Part shown: in pieces, positions 30,101 to 38,775 of the stretch | Numbering within the stretch: the first letter of the stretch is position 1 | Layout: every line of letters begins with the position of its first letter | Assembly: GCA_905221605.1 (NCBI GenBank) | Contig: CAJNDS010002634.1 | Coordinates: 72,001-136,000, forward strand | Source: Symbiodinium natans | Lineage: Eukaryota > Sar > Dinophyceae > Suessiales > Symbiodiniaceae | Reading direction: 5' to 3' | DNA: 64,000 nucleotides | Notes under the pieces: model-generated | What the model saw: only the letters and a program-made list of their open reading frames with translations | The model's database searches: none | What the model was told of the DNA's origin: nothing | Position numbers and translations under genes: made by a program

Positions 30101-31601
30101 TGGCATCTCTAGTGCCACACAGAATCAAATCGTCCACATAGCACAACATGAGGAATCTTTTCCCTCTCACAGTGCCCTCGAAGACGGAAGGTTCCGTTGG
30201 GCATTGCTTCAACCCAACTTTCTTCACAACTGTCGCCAGCTTCAAGTTCCAAGCTTTGGCGGCAACTCTCAAACCATTCATGGCTTGATCCAGAATCATA
30301 AACACCGGGACATAATAGTCCTTGCAGGCGGAAACATCCTTGGGCAATTGGATAATCGCCTTCGATCCTTTCGGAAGGGGGGAATGCAAGAATGCAGTGC
30401 TAACATCCAAAGTTGCGATATCCATAGCATCTACCGAAGCAATGGCCAAAAGCGTCCGTAACGCTTCTAAAGAAGGAGTCGTAGCACTCAGTCCTAAAGA
30501 TGATGCTGTGCTCCCCTTTGCGATGTCTTGCACCACACACCGAGCTCTCACAGCTTCCTTGCCATTCACCACCTTTGGGCCTATGACCCATCGGGTTGGG
30601 ATGATCTTTATCCCATGCTGACGAGCAAACTTCTGAGCCTCGTCTGCTCCAACCACTCTCCCTGCTTTGTGAGCAGTCATACTCTGCAGCTCAGTTCGCC
30701 GGCCTTCCACTGTTTTATCCACATCTAATGGACATCCATCTATCTCAGACAGAACACTCGTGGGTCTTGCCAGCCAAACTTGGGATCCACACACCTTCAT
30801 GGACTCCGGGAAAGTGCTATTCTTGTTGAGCAGAATCGAATTGGTCACATGTACCAACTTCGGACTCTCGTCACTGCTTACCATTTTAATAGGACCTTGA
30901 GGCACATCGAGTCTTGGGTCTAAATAAATACGATTGATCAGCCGGGGAACTCGATTGGACTCATCTGGAACTGAGTTCACATCTGAAGTTAAACTCTCTA
31001 AACGCCGGGGAACTCGACTGGACTCATTTGGAACTGAATCCACATCCATTTGAGGTTTTTCTTCCTCCATTGGGATCGCTTCATCCTCAGCGGGAGTTTC
31101 TCCTTCGAAGTATCCAGGTTCCATTGCCTCATCTGGAATCCCTTGGTAAGGCAAACTTGGATCCTCAAAATCCTCCATGTCAACATCCACAACTTCTGTC
31201 GCAGGTGTTGGGACGCTTTGCCTCTCCTCCAACTTGGGATCTGGTCGACTCTCATAGGTGATCTTCGGGCGTTTCAGGAGTGAAGGCTCACTTCCAGACT
31301 CCATCACCCCCGCATCCTTTGAGCTTCTCTGGTCCATTTTTGGAGTTTCCTCTGTTGGTTCTTTCGATTCCAACCGTTGTCGTTGAGCTTTCAACCAATC
31401 ATCATACCGTTTTCGGCATTCAGCATTGTGGTTGGCTTTTCCTCTTTTTGGACCACACGCAGGACAGTTCGCTGTGCCACCATGTTCCTTCACCCATGCA
31501 GCTGGAGGTCCAACTTTGCTCATGTCGGTGGTCGGTCCCCTCAGACACTCGGCCCTCAAAGGCCTTGTCCGCTTCACCTTCAATCCGATCGGGCACACCA
31601 T
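27129..31601 (-). CDS. Copia reverse transcriptase-RNase H with long C-terminal extension (1490 codons)
   Basis: The first ~250 residues are an acidic linker with a Cys/His cluster (CPACGPKRGKANHNAECRKR). The RT domain (RVT_2 type) spans about 300-550, with TLDVSTAFLHSPLPKG and the catalytic box CYVDDLILCG near 486-495. RNase H follows, with LEVYADASWAPQ near 665, SLSSCEAE and LHTDSSSAR, ending near 815 after DVLTKCLSQV. About 660 further residues continue in frame: a four-Cys zinc-ribbon-like motif (CKVC...CEKC, ~937-965), an unrecognised folded-looking region, and a Lys/Glu-rich coiled coil to the end. Ordinary copia polyproteins stop shortly after RNase H. The ATG at 31601 may not be used; the product is probably reached by frameshift from the upstream frame. 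Confidence 0.88.
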   Translation of the reverse strand: MVCPIGLKVKRTRPLRAECLRGPTTDMSKVGPPAAWVKEHGGTANCPACGPKRGKANHNAECRKRYDDWLKAQRQRLESKEPTEETPKMDQRSSKDAGVMESGSEPSLLKRPKITYESRPDPKLEERQSVPTPATEVVDVDMEDFEDPSLPYQGIPDEAMEPGYFEGETPAEDEAIPMEEEKPQMDVDSVPNESSRVPRRLESLTSDVNSVPDESNRVPRLINRIYLDPRLDVPQGPIKMVSSDESPKLVHVTNSILLNKNSTFPESMKVCGSQVWLARPTSVLSEIDGCPLDVDKTVEGRRTELQSMTAHKAGRVVGADEAQKFARQHGIKIIPTRWVIGPKVVNGKEAVRARCVVQDIAKGSTASSLGLSATTPSLEALRTLLAIASVDAMDIATLDVSTAFLHSPLPKGSKAIIQLPKDVSACKDYYVPVFMILDQAMNGLRVAAKAWNLKLATVVKKVGLKQCPTEPSVFEGTVRGKRFLMLCYVDDLILCGTRDAIRLVTDTLNGELKIKETGRITSTGGKITFLGREIERQGSHLRMRVPPAYLDALFETEFCKDLKVVTAPPDIVKTVEKGRASGSDPELSDTAAARYRAVLGRIAWWGQSRPDLSRWMSILSQGQSKPTACFEQALRQVIRFLKGQYHAWQYFGPDGNVPDSGPAQLEVYADASWAPQASLGRRSVSGIAIFYRGCLIKGISRVQGCVSLSSCEAELRAILTAVQESEGLATLIGQLAESDVTIRLHTDSSSARAVLLNRGLSRRVRHLDIAVCYLQERIQEAQTLKVIWCPTAGMIADVLTKCLSQVTFCQHQQAMGIYPGEDVQQVWRICGIRPRVGVQACQCAEATGCSVEQVGSLKSVKKCGEVFENFHLRSPETLREDSSPEVQEMDLWSNRKSFGSSTTEASPSLEPVPLVKDRKMAAEDSRKGEQGAEMKSPFWCKVCKWLFRSEHAAGLSWDESGKPKCEKCKQTVTVSGTDASHAFHLREAEKERRAAGKRGDKGESRGSGQAAPKPKAMPKVIERMVDVFPELADPEPPKWFGDVSWSICRRGTPVDELELKDVVGTLSDKDMLRYQSSYEKLVKPIQEVCELQEKPTKIFGILDVRGQIGGKAIIWEMAVNEGGLYMEVPPGTCGLAMLSFVRYLKRKGIVPVLLLGEHQDLGVLRMVDLLCMLPILGAERVMEDEAESSYYPPWVLRWKRSAKEGSLVFKELVERVRVISMLSCDTLRIHEPELRERPVPKWSFVAYSHYRSVMESVAGFLEDLEKKKEEITDTQRAASWKKVVASETRSGVVWICKCKWHLPTDYVVRFNLTLPADMWQQAFGIMGENVGKLEKEEKDLKRILKAAAEQQDREFEEAERKRKRIADLSAAEEEAAKRAKLEGEAVRSPVSVVPSELDAAAIAQIAERVKASFSVADLELMLEEKKRKVGDQPTERPAETPAEPSRSSQEVMMETRTAELAEMKEAAKERRAKLMESTGAGEKKGEEDEE

Positions 31602-34600
31602 CCTCTTTCTCCTTCAGAATCGGGGGAGCCAATGTATCCGATGGATCATGCTCCTTGAGCAAATGTTGACAATGCTCCAACCCAATCTTCAACGGAACGA
31701 TGTGCTTGATGGACTTTGCTCGAAAGTGTTTTGGACAACCATCCACCATGGCACTCACAACATGAGTCAAGCCACCAACTTCAGGGTACACATAGGCTGC
31801 TTCCACAAACCGGGAGAGCGCCGTGGTTTTCATCGAATCCGGTAGCTCAGCCAGAACTGTAGCACCTATCAACGACGATCCACACTCATGGAGGGATCTC
31901 TGTAGTACCAACTCCTGGGGTGATTTCTTCCCATCAAAGGCAGCTGCATGGTGATTGTGCATTGCAGCACAGTAAATCAGACCAAACTCAAACGCTCGAG
32001 GACTTCTTTTCAAGTCAAAGCCCTGCGCTCGTAGATCCAACCTCACCGTGCTGAACAACTCCTTGAGTGTTCTCACTGCCCTTTCCACACCACCAACCGC
32101 TTCATGTCCCTGCGGAGGTGCTCTTTGGGTCACAATCCTAATCCCCAGATTGGCTCTCTTGATGAGGGCGCTCACCGCTGTCTCGCTGTCTGTCCTCAAC
32201 AGTACAGCAGACCCTGCAATGTCCAGTCCGAAAGCATTCATCCAATAACGAATCCAGCTGGAGGTATTGTCAGCATTGGTCCCTACCAACAGACATCCAA
32301 TCATTCTGGTTGACATTTCAGTCATGACCAGTACTTTCATGTTGGGAGCCGTCGGCTGGTCTTTCGCAAAAGTACCAGTTACCAGGTTGATGAAGCAGAA
32401 ATCTGCTTGCAACGCCACGGGTCGGTCTTGAGCATCCTTGGTCCGACGATGCTGGGTTGTTCCTCTTGTCATCCGACAATGAGGACATTCGGACGAAAAA
32501 GGAATGTGGCCTCGCATCCGATGCAGCTCCATTTCTTCTTGCTTTTTCTTGGTCATTGACTGCACTGACTGCATCTGATCAACCTCCATCGGTCGTTGGC
32601 CATCATCCACATCCATGGGTCGAACCTCAGTTCTTCCAAAGGTTACTTTCTTTCGCTTTCCAGCATCACCTTGCAGGTAGATCCAAGGACATCCAGCCCA
32701 GGATACTCCATATCCCATGACTCCTTTCTTCTCGTGTCGCAGCGAAATCTCTCTTCGAGTGAACTTCACTTCCCAACCAGTATTCACCATCTGCTCGGTG
32801 CTCAAGATGTTGTGAGCCACATCTGCTACAACTCCAGTCACACACACCGATGTCAAACCAAGATACTGCTTTCCTTCATACATAGGCAGCAAGGCTCGGA
32901 TGCGAACTCGCTCGAAGACATTCACCGGGGTATCGTTGGCTGCTGAGTACCTCTCATTAGGTCCCAACGCCTTCCGATCCAAGATCTGGAACTCATCCAA
33001 GTATCTTTTCGCAATCACAGTCACCGATGCTCCTGAGTCAATCAACCACCATTTGCTTGCATCATCCTTTTCCATGCTTTTGACTTGATTCATCGGAGGT
33101 TTCATCAAAGACCGAACTGACTTAGATGGCAACATCTGAGATAAATCGGTAGAGATCCGATGCTCCAACTCGGCAATCCGGACTCTCGTCTCAACTTCCC
33201 ATGACCAATCTATCTCATCAGTACTCCGGGGAATCCACTCTTTTCTCACTTCATCGAGCAATCCTTCCAGAGGTTGCAACACAGATTCCACTCGGGCCTC
33301 TGACTCAGGTTCATTCCATTCACCTCCAGTTAGCTGGTAGTCACTCGACTCACCCTCTTGGGAGACTTCAGCAACTGTCTTCCCCTTTCCTTTGCCTTTT
33401 CCTTTGGGCTTTCCCTTTTCGGGCTTCTTCTTGGGATCTCCTTTTGCCTTGGCTTTCGCCTTAGCATTGGGGGAATTGGGCTTCTTGCCTGAATCTCCCT
33501 CCTTATACCAGCAATCGCGGGCATAATGTCCCTTTCCACCACACACATAGCACTCCACATCCTTCTTGTTCTGGCTTGAAGCTCGTTTGCCAGCACCTTT
33601 GCTTGATTCGCGCTTGCCTTTCTGTTCCTTTCCTTTGCCTTTTGGTTTTCCTTCGTTGCCCTTTCCCTCATTGGGATCTCGAAAAGGTTGAAGCTTCGTG
33701 CCAGGGGCTTCTGACCACACCCTTTGTTGCACCTCAAACTTCAGAGCAACTCTTTTCAGATCTTCAAACGATTCACTATCGCCATGCAACAAGCAATGGC
33801 TTCTACACCGATCTGGCAAACTGCGCAGCAAAACCATAACCGAATCCGCTTCTTGGATCTGCAAACCACCAGCATGCACATCAGGATCAAGACTATTGAG
33901 CAGCTTGGTGTACTTGTTCAACTCATGCTCAATCTTTCGAATGATCTCCGGAATACTGGGTGCTTTCACGGTTTGATTCACCAGCTGCGACCGAAAGAAC
34001 AGGCATTCAGCTCGCGACTTCAGGCAAAACTCCTTCGCCAGCAATCTCAAAGCCACAAAACCAGATTGTTGATAAGTGCTCTCACTTTCAACATATGTCT
34101 GCAAAATCAGAGAACTCTTCTCATGATTTGCAAAAGTCTGTCGCAGGATGTGCATCAGCCTCGTCGACCTCTTCTGTTGCTCCACAGTAAGTCGATCCTG
34201 TTTCAGCCGAGACTCTTCTTGAGTCTTCACCGCATGCATGAGCTCATTGGGAAACACTTCTGAACCCAAACCAACCCAACTGGTCAGCTTCTCCATCCAG
34301 GTCAAGAATCCAAGAGCTTCAGAGATGCGATCCTTCCAAGACGAAAAGTCAATGGTCGGCAAACTGGGCAACCATTTGTCCGATCGAGCAAACACATCCC
34401 TTTCCCTTTCTTGCTCCAGAGGTGGAGGTCTCAGTGGGGGACTTGGGCTCGCCATCCGAAAAAGCTGGGTCCCCTTCGCAGGAGTACCCACTGGCGATGC
34501 ACCTTGACATCCCGAAGAAGAACTGGGCATGTTCTCAGGAACACCATCCTGAGGTAAGGGGGGATTCACCTGTTGCTGTTGCTGTGGCTGCTGTTGCTGA

Positions 34601-35304
34601 TGCTGCTGTATCATCCACTGCTGAGCTGCTTGCTGTTGCTGCACCATGGACGAAGTCATCGTTTGCATAAACTGCTGTTGCTGCACAACCAGTTGCTGCA
34701 TCATGCTTTCCAATTCTCGCACTTGTCTCGTCAACCCTTGCACGTCGGGTGATGTTTGTGATGGTGTCACCACAGGTTGAGGAGGTCCAGTGGATAGTCC
34801 TGGTGGTAACGAAGGACTTCCTACCGCTTGCTGAGGCAAACCAGGGGGAAACGAAGGGCCTCCCATTGTCTGTTGGGGTGCTCCAGTAGCTACCCCATGA
34901 GGGCTTCTGGCGGGAGTTCGACCTCTGGGCACTGGGCCATACACAGGTTGGCTTCCTTGTGCCAAACCTTGCACCCACAGTGGGTTGGGATTTCCCAAAC
35001 CCGGAAAAGGGTCTACCCTTCGCCTTGTCTCAGCATCCATGATGGGCACAGAGCTTCCACGCTCTCGTCCACCTCTTGGACTCCTCACATGAGCTCCACT
35101 GGTATGTCGTGGAGATGTATTCAACATAGTTCCTGAACTCAAGCTCCAGCCTGCAGTCTCTCCACAACGTCTTCTGGCGAAAACTCTCTCACCAACACCA
35201 GATGGTCCAGGCTCCTGAAGAACCTTAGTTCTACTGCACCGTATTCCTCCAAGATCGGTCACAACCAATCCAGTTCCAGACAAACCACCTTGCCCGGGCT
35301 CCAA
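31420..35304 (-). CDS. Copia Gag-protease-integrase polyprotein (1294 codons)
   Basis: The N-terminus is uncertain; MDAETRRRVDPFPGLGNP about 85 codons in is a good alternative start. The capsid region with a Gln-rich stretch comes first. A complete CX2CX4HX4C knuckle (CYVCGGKGHYARDC) is at about residues 585-598. The protease active site LIDSGAS is near 753. The integrase zinc motif is LHRMRGHIPFSSECPHC, and the integrase catalytic acids are in LQADFCF (about 966), LLRTDSETA (about 1035) and GHEAVGGVERAV (about 1068). The frame ends soon after the integrase and overlaps the RT frame by 182 nt. It packages and integrates the element's cDNA. Confidence 0.9.
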   Translation of the reverse strand: MEPGQGGLSGTGLVVTDLGGIRCSRTKVLQEPGPSGVGERVFARRRCGETAGWSLSSGTMLNTSPRHTSGAHVRSPRGGRERGSSVPIMDAETRRRVDPFPGLGNPNPLWVQGLAQGSQPVYGPVPRGRTPARSPHGVATGAPQQTMGGPSFPPGLPQQAVGSPSLPPGLSTGPPQPVVTPSQTSPDVQGLTRQVRELESMMQQLVVQQQQFMQTMTSSMVQQQQAAQQWMIQQHQQQQPQQQQQVNPPLPQDGVPENMPSSSSGCQGASPVGTPAKGTQLFRMASPSPPLRPPPLEQERERDVFARSDKWLPSLPTIDFSSWKDRISEALGFLTWMEKLTSWVGLGSEVFPNELMHAVKTQEESRLKQDRLTVEQQKRSTRLMHILRQTFANHEKSSLILQTYVESESTYQQSGFVALRLLAKEFCLKSRAECLFFRSQLVNQTVKAPSIPEIIRKIEHELNKYTKLLNSLDPDVHAGGLQIQEADSVMVLLRSLPDRCRSHCLLHGDSESFEDLKRVALKFEVQQRVWSEAPGTKLQPFRDPNEGKGNEGKPKGKGKEQKGKRESSKGAGKRASSQNKKDVECYVCGGKGHYARDCWYKEGDSGKKPNSPNAKAKAKAKGDPKKKPEKGKPKGKGKGKGKTVAEVSQEGESSDYQLTGGEWNEPESEARVESVLQPLEGLLDEVRKEWIPRSTDEIDWSWEVETRVRIAELEHRISTDLSQMLPSKSVRSLMKPPMNQVKSMEKDDASKWWLIDSGASVTVIAKRYLDEFQILDRKALGPNERYSAANDTPVNVFERVRIRALLPMYEGKQYLGLTSVCVTGVVADVAHNILSTEQMVNTGWEVKFTRREISLRHEKKGVMGYGVSWAGCPWIYLQGDAGKRKKVTFGRTEVRPMDVDDGQRPMEVDQMQSVQSMTKKKQEEMELHRMRGHIPFSSECPHCRMTRGTTQHRRTKDAQDRPVALQADFCFINLVTGTFAKDQPTAPNMKVLVMTEMSTRMIGCLLVGTNADNTSSWIRYWMNAFGLDIAGSAVLLRTDSETAVSALIKRANLGIRIVTQRAPPQGHEAVGGVERAVRTLKELFSTVRLDLRAQGFDLKRSPRAFEFGLIYCAAMHNHHAAAFDGKKSPQELVLQRSLHECGSSLIGATVLAELPDSMKTTALSRFVEAAYVYPEVGGLTHVVSAMVDGCPKHFRAKSIKHIVPLKIGLEHCQHLLKEHDPSDTLAPPILKEKEDGVPDRIEGEADKAFEGRVSEGTDHRHEQSWTSSCMGEGTWWHSELSCVWSKKRKSQPQC

Positions 35305-35329
35305 AGTGCCTCAACAGTTCCGAAACGGA

Positions 35330-35650
35330 GCCTCCCAATAGATGTGGTCCGAGTTGCCCGAGTTGCCCGATTCACCCATCTATTAGGAGGCCATTTTGGG
35401 CCTCGGGGTGGTCCGAGTTGCCCGATTCACCCATCTATTAGGAGGCCCCTTCCCTATCCTTGGCCCGGGTCCGAGTTGAGCCAAAATCGGCCCTCTGATA
35501 GACGGGGGTCTGGAGGAGGTCCTTCTGGAAGCACCTCCCTGCCAGACCCTTTTTTTGGCCCCATCTAGGAGGCCCGCGGGACCCCAAAATGGCCATTTTT
35601 GGGCCCGCGGGACCCCAAAATGGGCAACTCGGAATGGGGCCCAAAATGGG
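35330..35650. repeat. GGTCCGAGTTGCCCGATTCA-type repeats
   Basis: GTGGTCCGAGTTGCCCG and its extension through CACCCATCTATTAGGAGGCC occur twice (about 35342 and 35408), followed by a doubled GGGCCCGCGGGACCCCAAAA block (35575-35625). The same module forms the arms of the inverted repeat at 37.9 kb. Confidence 0.85.
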
Positions 35651-35689
35651 CCGCCGGGCCCGGAAGCCTTGATGGGCCCATCACCTTTG

Positions 35690-36110
35690 CTCAAAAGGAG
35701 ACTTAAGGGGGGCTTAAAGGGGGGGCTTAAGGGGGGGGGCAAAGGGGGGGGCTTTGGAGAAGACCCTTTGACAGGGCTTTAAAGGGGGCTTAAAGGGGGC
35801 TTAAAGGGGGGGCTTAAGGGGGGGCTTAAGGGGGGGCTTAAGGGGGGGCTTAAGGGGGGGCTTAAGGGGGGCTTGAAGGGAGCTTAAAGGGGGGGCTTAA
35901 AGGGAGGCTTAAAGGGGGGTTGAGGGGGGCTTGAAGGGGGGCTTGAAGGGGGCTTAAAGGTGGGCTTAAAGGTGGCTTAAAGGGAGGCTTAAAGGGGGGC
36001 TTAAAGGGGGCTTAAAGGGGGGCTTAAAGGGGGCTTAAGGTGAAGCGGGGAGGGCTTAAAGGGGGGGGGGCTAGAGAGACTAAAGGGGGAGGGCTCAAAG
36101 GGGTGAAAAA
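35690..36110. repeat. (GGGGGGCTTAA)n G-rich minisatellite
   Basis: Roughly 30 copies of an 11-16-bp unit, GGCTTAAAGGGGG with variable G runs. Plus strand is strongly G-rich. Confidence 0.92.
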
Positions 36111-36164
36111 AGGGGGGCTTGAGGGCGACTCTAAACATTACTTTATTTTGAAGATGAGAGAGAA

Positions 36165-36660
36165 GGGATTTATTCTAAATTCCACCCCCCTCGAATCTTG
36201 TTTTGTTTTTTGGATTTCGTTCTTCGAAACTAGAGAAGTGAGACTCTAACTTCCATTTGAAAAGAGAGAGAGAGAGAGAGAGAGGAATTTATTCTAAATT
36301 CCACCCCCCTCGAATCTTGTTATATTTTTATATTTTTTTGGGATTTCATGATTCGAAACCAGAGAAGTGAAACTCTAAACATACATTTCCCTTTACGAAG
36401 CGAAAGAAGGGAATGTATTCTAAATTCCACCCCCCTCGAATCTTGTTTTACATTTTGTGTTTGTTTTTGGATTTCATTCTTCGAAACCAGAGAAGTGAGA
36501 CTCTAAACATTCATTTCCCTTTACGAAAAGAAAGAAGGGAATGTATTCTAAATTCCACCCCCCTCGAATCTTGTTTTGTTTTTTGGGTTTCATTCTTCGA
36601 AACCAGAGAAGTGAGACTCTTTTTAAAGGGGAGCTTAAGGGCAATTCCACCCCGCTCGCT
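36165..36660. repeat. Four to five tandem copies of a ~125-bp unit
   Basis: The start TTATTCTAAATTCCACCCCC recurs near 36169, 36289, 36414 and 36540, with a fifth degenerate start near 36640. Each unit continues with CTCGAATCTTGTTTT and TTCGAAAC(T/C)AGAGAAGTGA. The second unit begins after a short (GA)n run at 36262-36284. Confidence 0.9.
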
Positions 36661-36712
36661 TCTTCTTTTGTTTTTTGTGTCCATTACTCGAGTTTCAAGG
36701 AGCAGAGAGTTC

Positions 36713-36990
36713 ATAGCAGTGACGTGGCGCGGGGCTAAGCCGAGAACCCCATGTTTTTTTTCAGAAATGATTCATATGCTTCCACGCGAGCTTGCCCGGC
36801 AGAAAAAAGCGGGGGGGTTGGGGGGGGCGCAGCCCCCCCCATTTGCATAGCAGTGACGTGGCGCGGGGCTAAGCCGAGAACCCCATGTTTTGTTTTGTTT
36901 TGGACATGATTCATATGCTTCCACGCGAGTTTGCCCGGCTTAAACAAGCGGGGGGGTTGGGGGGGGCGCAGCCCCCCCCATTTTGCAAAC
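36713..36990. repeat. Duplicated ~130-bp block with a GC-rich hairpin
   Basis: Two consecutive copies, 36713-36845 and 36846-36990, start with GCAGTGACGTGGCGCGGGGC and end with a G-run/C-run hairpin (GGGGGGGCGCAGCCCCCCCC). A reverse-complement relative lies at 17030-17110. Confidence 0.9.
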
Positions 36991-37440
36991 ACGATGCTCG
37001 CATTAGGCCTCTTAAACTGCTGTCTAAATCCTCCACCGAAGGCCCAGCAGGTATTACGCCTCTTAGACGTCTTAAACTGCTGCCCGAACCCTCCGCAAAA
37101 GGCCCAGCGAGTATTCGGCCTTTTAAACTGCTGCCTAAATCCTCCACAGAAGGCCCAGCAAGTATTACGCCTTTTAAACTGCTGCCCAAACCCTCCACAA
37201 AAGGCCCAGCAAGTGTCAGGCCTCTTAAACTGCTGCCTAAGCCCTCCGCAGAAGGCCCAGCAAGTGTTGCGCCTCTTAAACTGCTGCCCAAACCCTCCAA
37301 AAAAGGCCCAGCAAGTATTAGGCCTCTTAAACTGCTGCCTAAACCCTCCGCAGAAGGCCCAGCACGTATTACGCCTCTTAAATTGCTGCCCAGAGGCCCA
37401 GCAAGTATTAGGCCTCTTAAACGGCTGCCTAAACCCTCCC
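36991..37440. repeat. About eight tandem copies of a 51-bp unit
   Basis: The unit starts CTCTTAAACTGCTGCC and ends AAGGCCCAGCAAGTATTA. Because 51 is a multiple of three, all frames stay open and translate as repeats such as LLNCCLNPPQKAQQV. A translated product is not supported: copies with indels occur and there is no start context. Confidence 0.92.
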
Positions 37441-37800
37441 CAAAGGGGGGGGCTTGGTTGCGGCTTCAGGGGGGAGCTTTAGGGGGGGTTTTAAGGGGGC
37501 TTAAAAAGAGGGGCTTAAAGGGGGGGCTTTAAGCCCCTTAAAACGGGGGGGCTTTAAAGGGGGGGGGGGCATTTTAAAGGGGGGCTTAAAGGGGGGCTTA
37601 AAGGGGGGCTTAAAGGGGGGGGCTTAAAGGGGGGCTTAAAGGGGGGCTTAAAGGGGGGGCTTAAGGGGGCTTTAAGGGGGGGCTTAAGGGGGGGGCTTAA
37701 GGGGGGCTTAAAGGGGGGGCTTAAAGGGGGGGCTTAAGGGGGGGCTTAAGGGGGGGCTTAAGGGGGGGCTTAAGGGGGGCTTAAGGGGGGGCTTAAGGGC
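37441..37800. repeat. Second (GGGGGGCTTAA)n minisatellite
   Basis: Same motif as 35690-36110, with more than 20 copies and the same G-rich strand. Confidence 0.92.
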
Positions 37801-37894
37801 TTTGACCCTTTGCCCCCCCCCCCCCCCCGAAGGGACCCCCTTTGCAGGGACCCCTTTGAAGGGGGGCTTAAGGGGGGCTGGCCCCCTGCCAGAC

Positions 37895-38152
37895 CCTCTG
37901 AGAGACGGCCAGCCTGTCTGAGGGGGCCCAAAATGGCCGTCTCAGAGGGGGGATTCCAGGGGGTGGTCCGAGTTGCCCGATTCACCCATCTATCAGGAGG
38001 CCCTTCCCTATCCTCGGCCCGGGTTCCTTTTAGATGGGTGAATCGGGCAACTCGGACCACTCTGCCAGACCCCTCCGGAACGGGGCCCGGCGGCCCATTT
38101 TGGGTCCGGGGTTCTGGCGACCCCCTCAGGCAGGCTGGCCGTCTCTCAGAGG
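37895..38152. repeat. Nested inverted repeat (fold-back element)
   Basis: The outer arms 37895-37926 and 38121-38152 are complementary over 32 bp with one mismatch. The inner arms 37963-37991 and 38032-38060 are perfectly complementary over 29 bp around a 40-bp loop. The sequence between outer and inner arms is also partly complementary (CCCAAAATGG against CCATTTTGGG), so nearly the whole 258 bp can fold into one hairpin. A third copy of the outer arm follows at about 38222. Confidence 0.92.
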
Positions 38153-38299
38153 AGGGAGGTCCGGAACCGGCCCCAAAATGGCCATTTTGGGGCCCAAAAT
38201 GGCCATTTTGGGTCTGAGCGCCCCTCTGAGAGACGGCCAAATGACACTCAAAATATACACGAGCATGCACATCAAGCTATCTGGGGCGCATCGCCACGC

Positions 38300-38470
38300 A
38301 CACCCGCCATGCTCTCCGCAGTTTCGGTGGGAGCACTGACTCCAGCACGCTTGCAGCGCCTGGACAGATTCTTAATCTGGCAAGACAGCTCCTTCAGCTC
38401 CTCTTCGGGACTGCAAGGCGGGCATCTAAAACTCTGACATCTCTTGTCCTTGTGACAACACTGACCATGC
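38300..38470 (-). other. Possible orphan exon, Cys-rich and charged
   Basis: The minus strand reads CPPCSPEEELKELSCQIKN then LSRRCKRAGVSAPTETAES, with codon-like composition. Splice sites are not fixed and no family is recognised. Confidence 0.2.
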
Positions 38471-38599
38471 TGTGGCTGATTCCAATCATAGGCTTTGCTG
38501 TGTCCGGGCAAAACACTAAGACCTGTTACATCTTTTTTTCAGGTCACGATACCCAGCGATATCTCAGTGCTTTACATGTCACGGTGGAGAATTACACGC

Positions 38600-38775
38600 C
38601 CGCTTCTTGGTGCGAAAATTCTCATGGAAGCACAGTTCCCCAAAACCTCGCTGCTTCTTAATGCAAAAATCCCATAGAAGCAAAGTCTCTCCAACACCCC
38701 GCTGCTTCTGTGCAAAAAATCAAAGAAGCAAATATCCCGCTTCTTGGTGCGAAAATTCTCATGGAAGCAAAGTTC
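38600..38775. repeat. Tandem ~55-60-bp repeats
   Basis: CCCGCTTCTTGGTGCGAAAA and TCTCATGGAAGCA occur near 38600 and again near 38738, with degenerate copies between. Confidence 0.75.

Larger units (their letters stand above)
27129..35304 (-). mobile_element. Ty1/copia-type LTR retrotransposon internal region
   Basis: In order on the minus strand: Gag with zinc knuckle, aspartic protease, integrase, reverse transcriptase, RNase H. This protease-integrase-RT-RNase H order defines Ty1/copia (Pseudoviridae-like) elements. All catalytic motifs are intact, and the coding is split into only two long overlapping frames, so the copy is young or recently active. No LTR pair was recognised. The upstream side (35.3 kb) passes straight into G-rich repeats and may be truncated. 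Confidence 0.9.

Noticed and set aside
27549-31845. Plus-strand ORFs opposite the copia element
   Set aside because: Antisense shadows of intact, motif-bearing copia frames.
35474-35486. ATTTTGGCTCAA on the minus strand as another relic spliced leader
   Set aside because: It lies in a repeated GGTCCGAGTTGAGCC module and lacks the terminal G; more likely coincidence within the repeat.
35383-38339. Gly/Lys/Pro-rich ORFs in the repeat island
   Set aside because: Explained by G-run minisatellites and inverted repeats.
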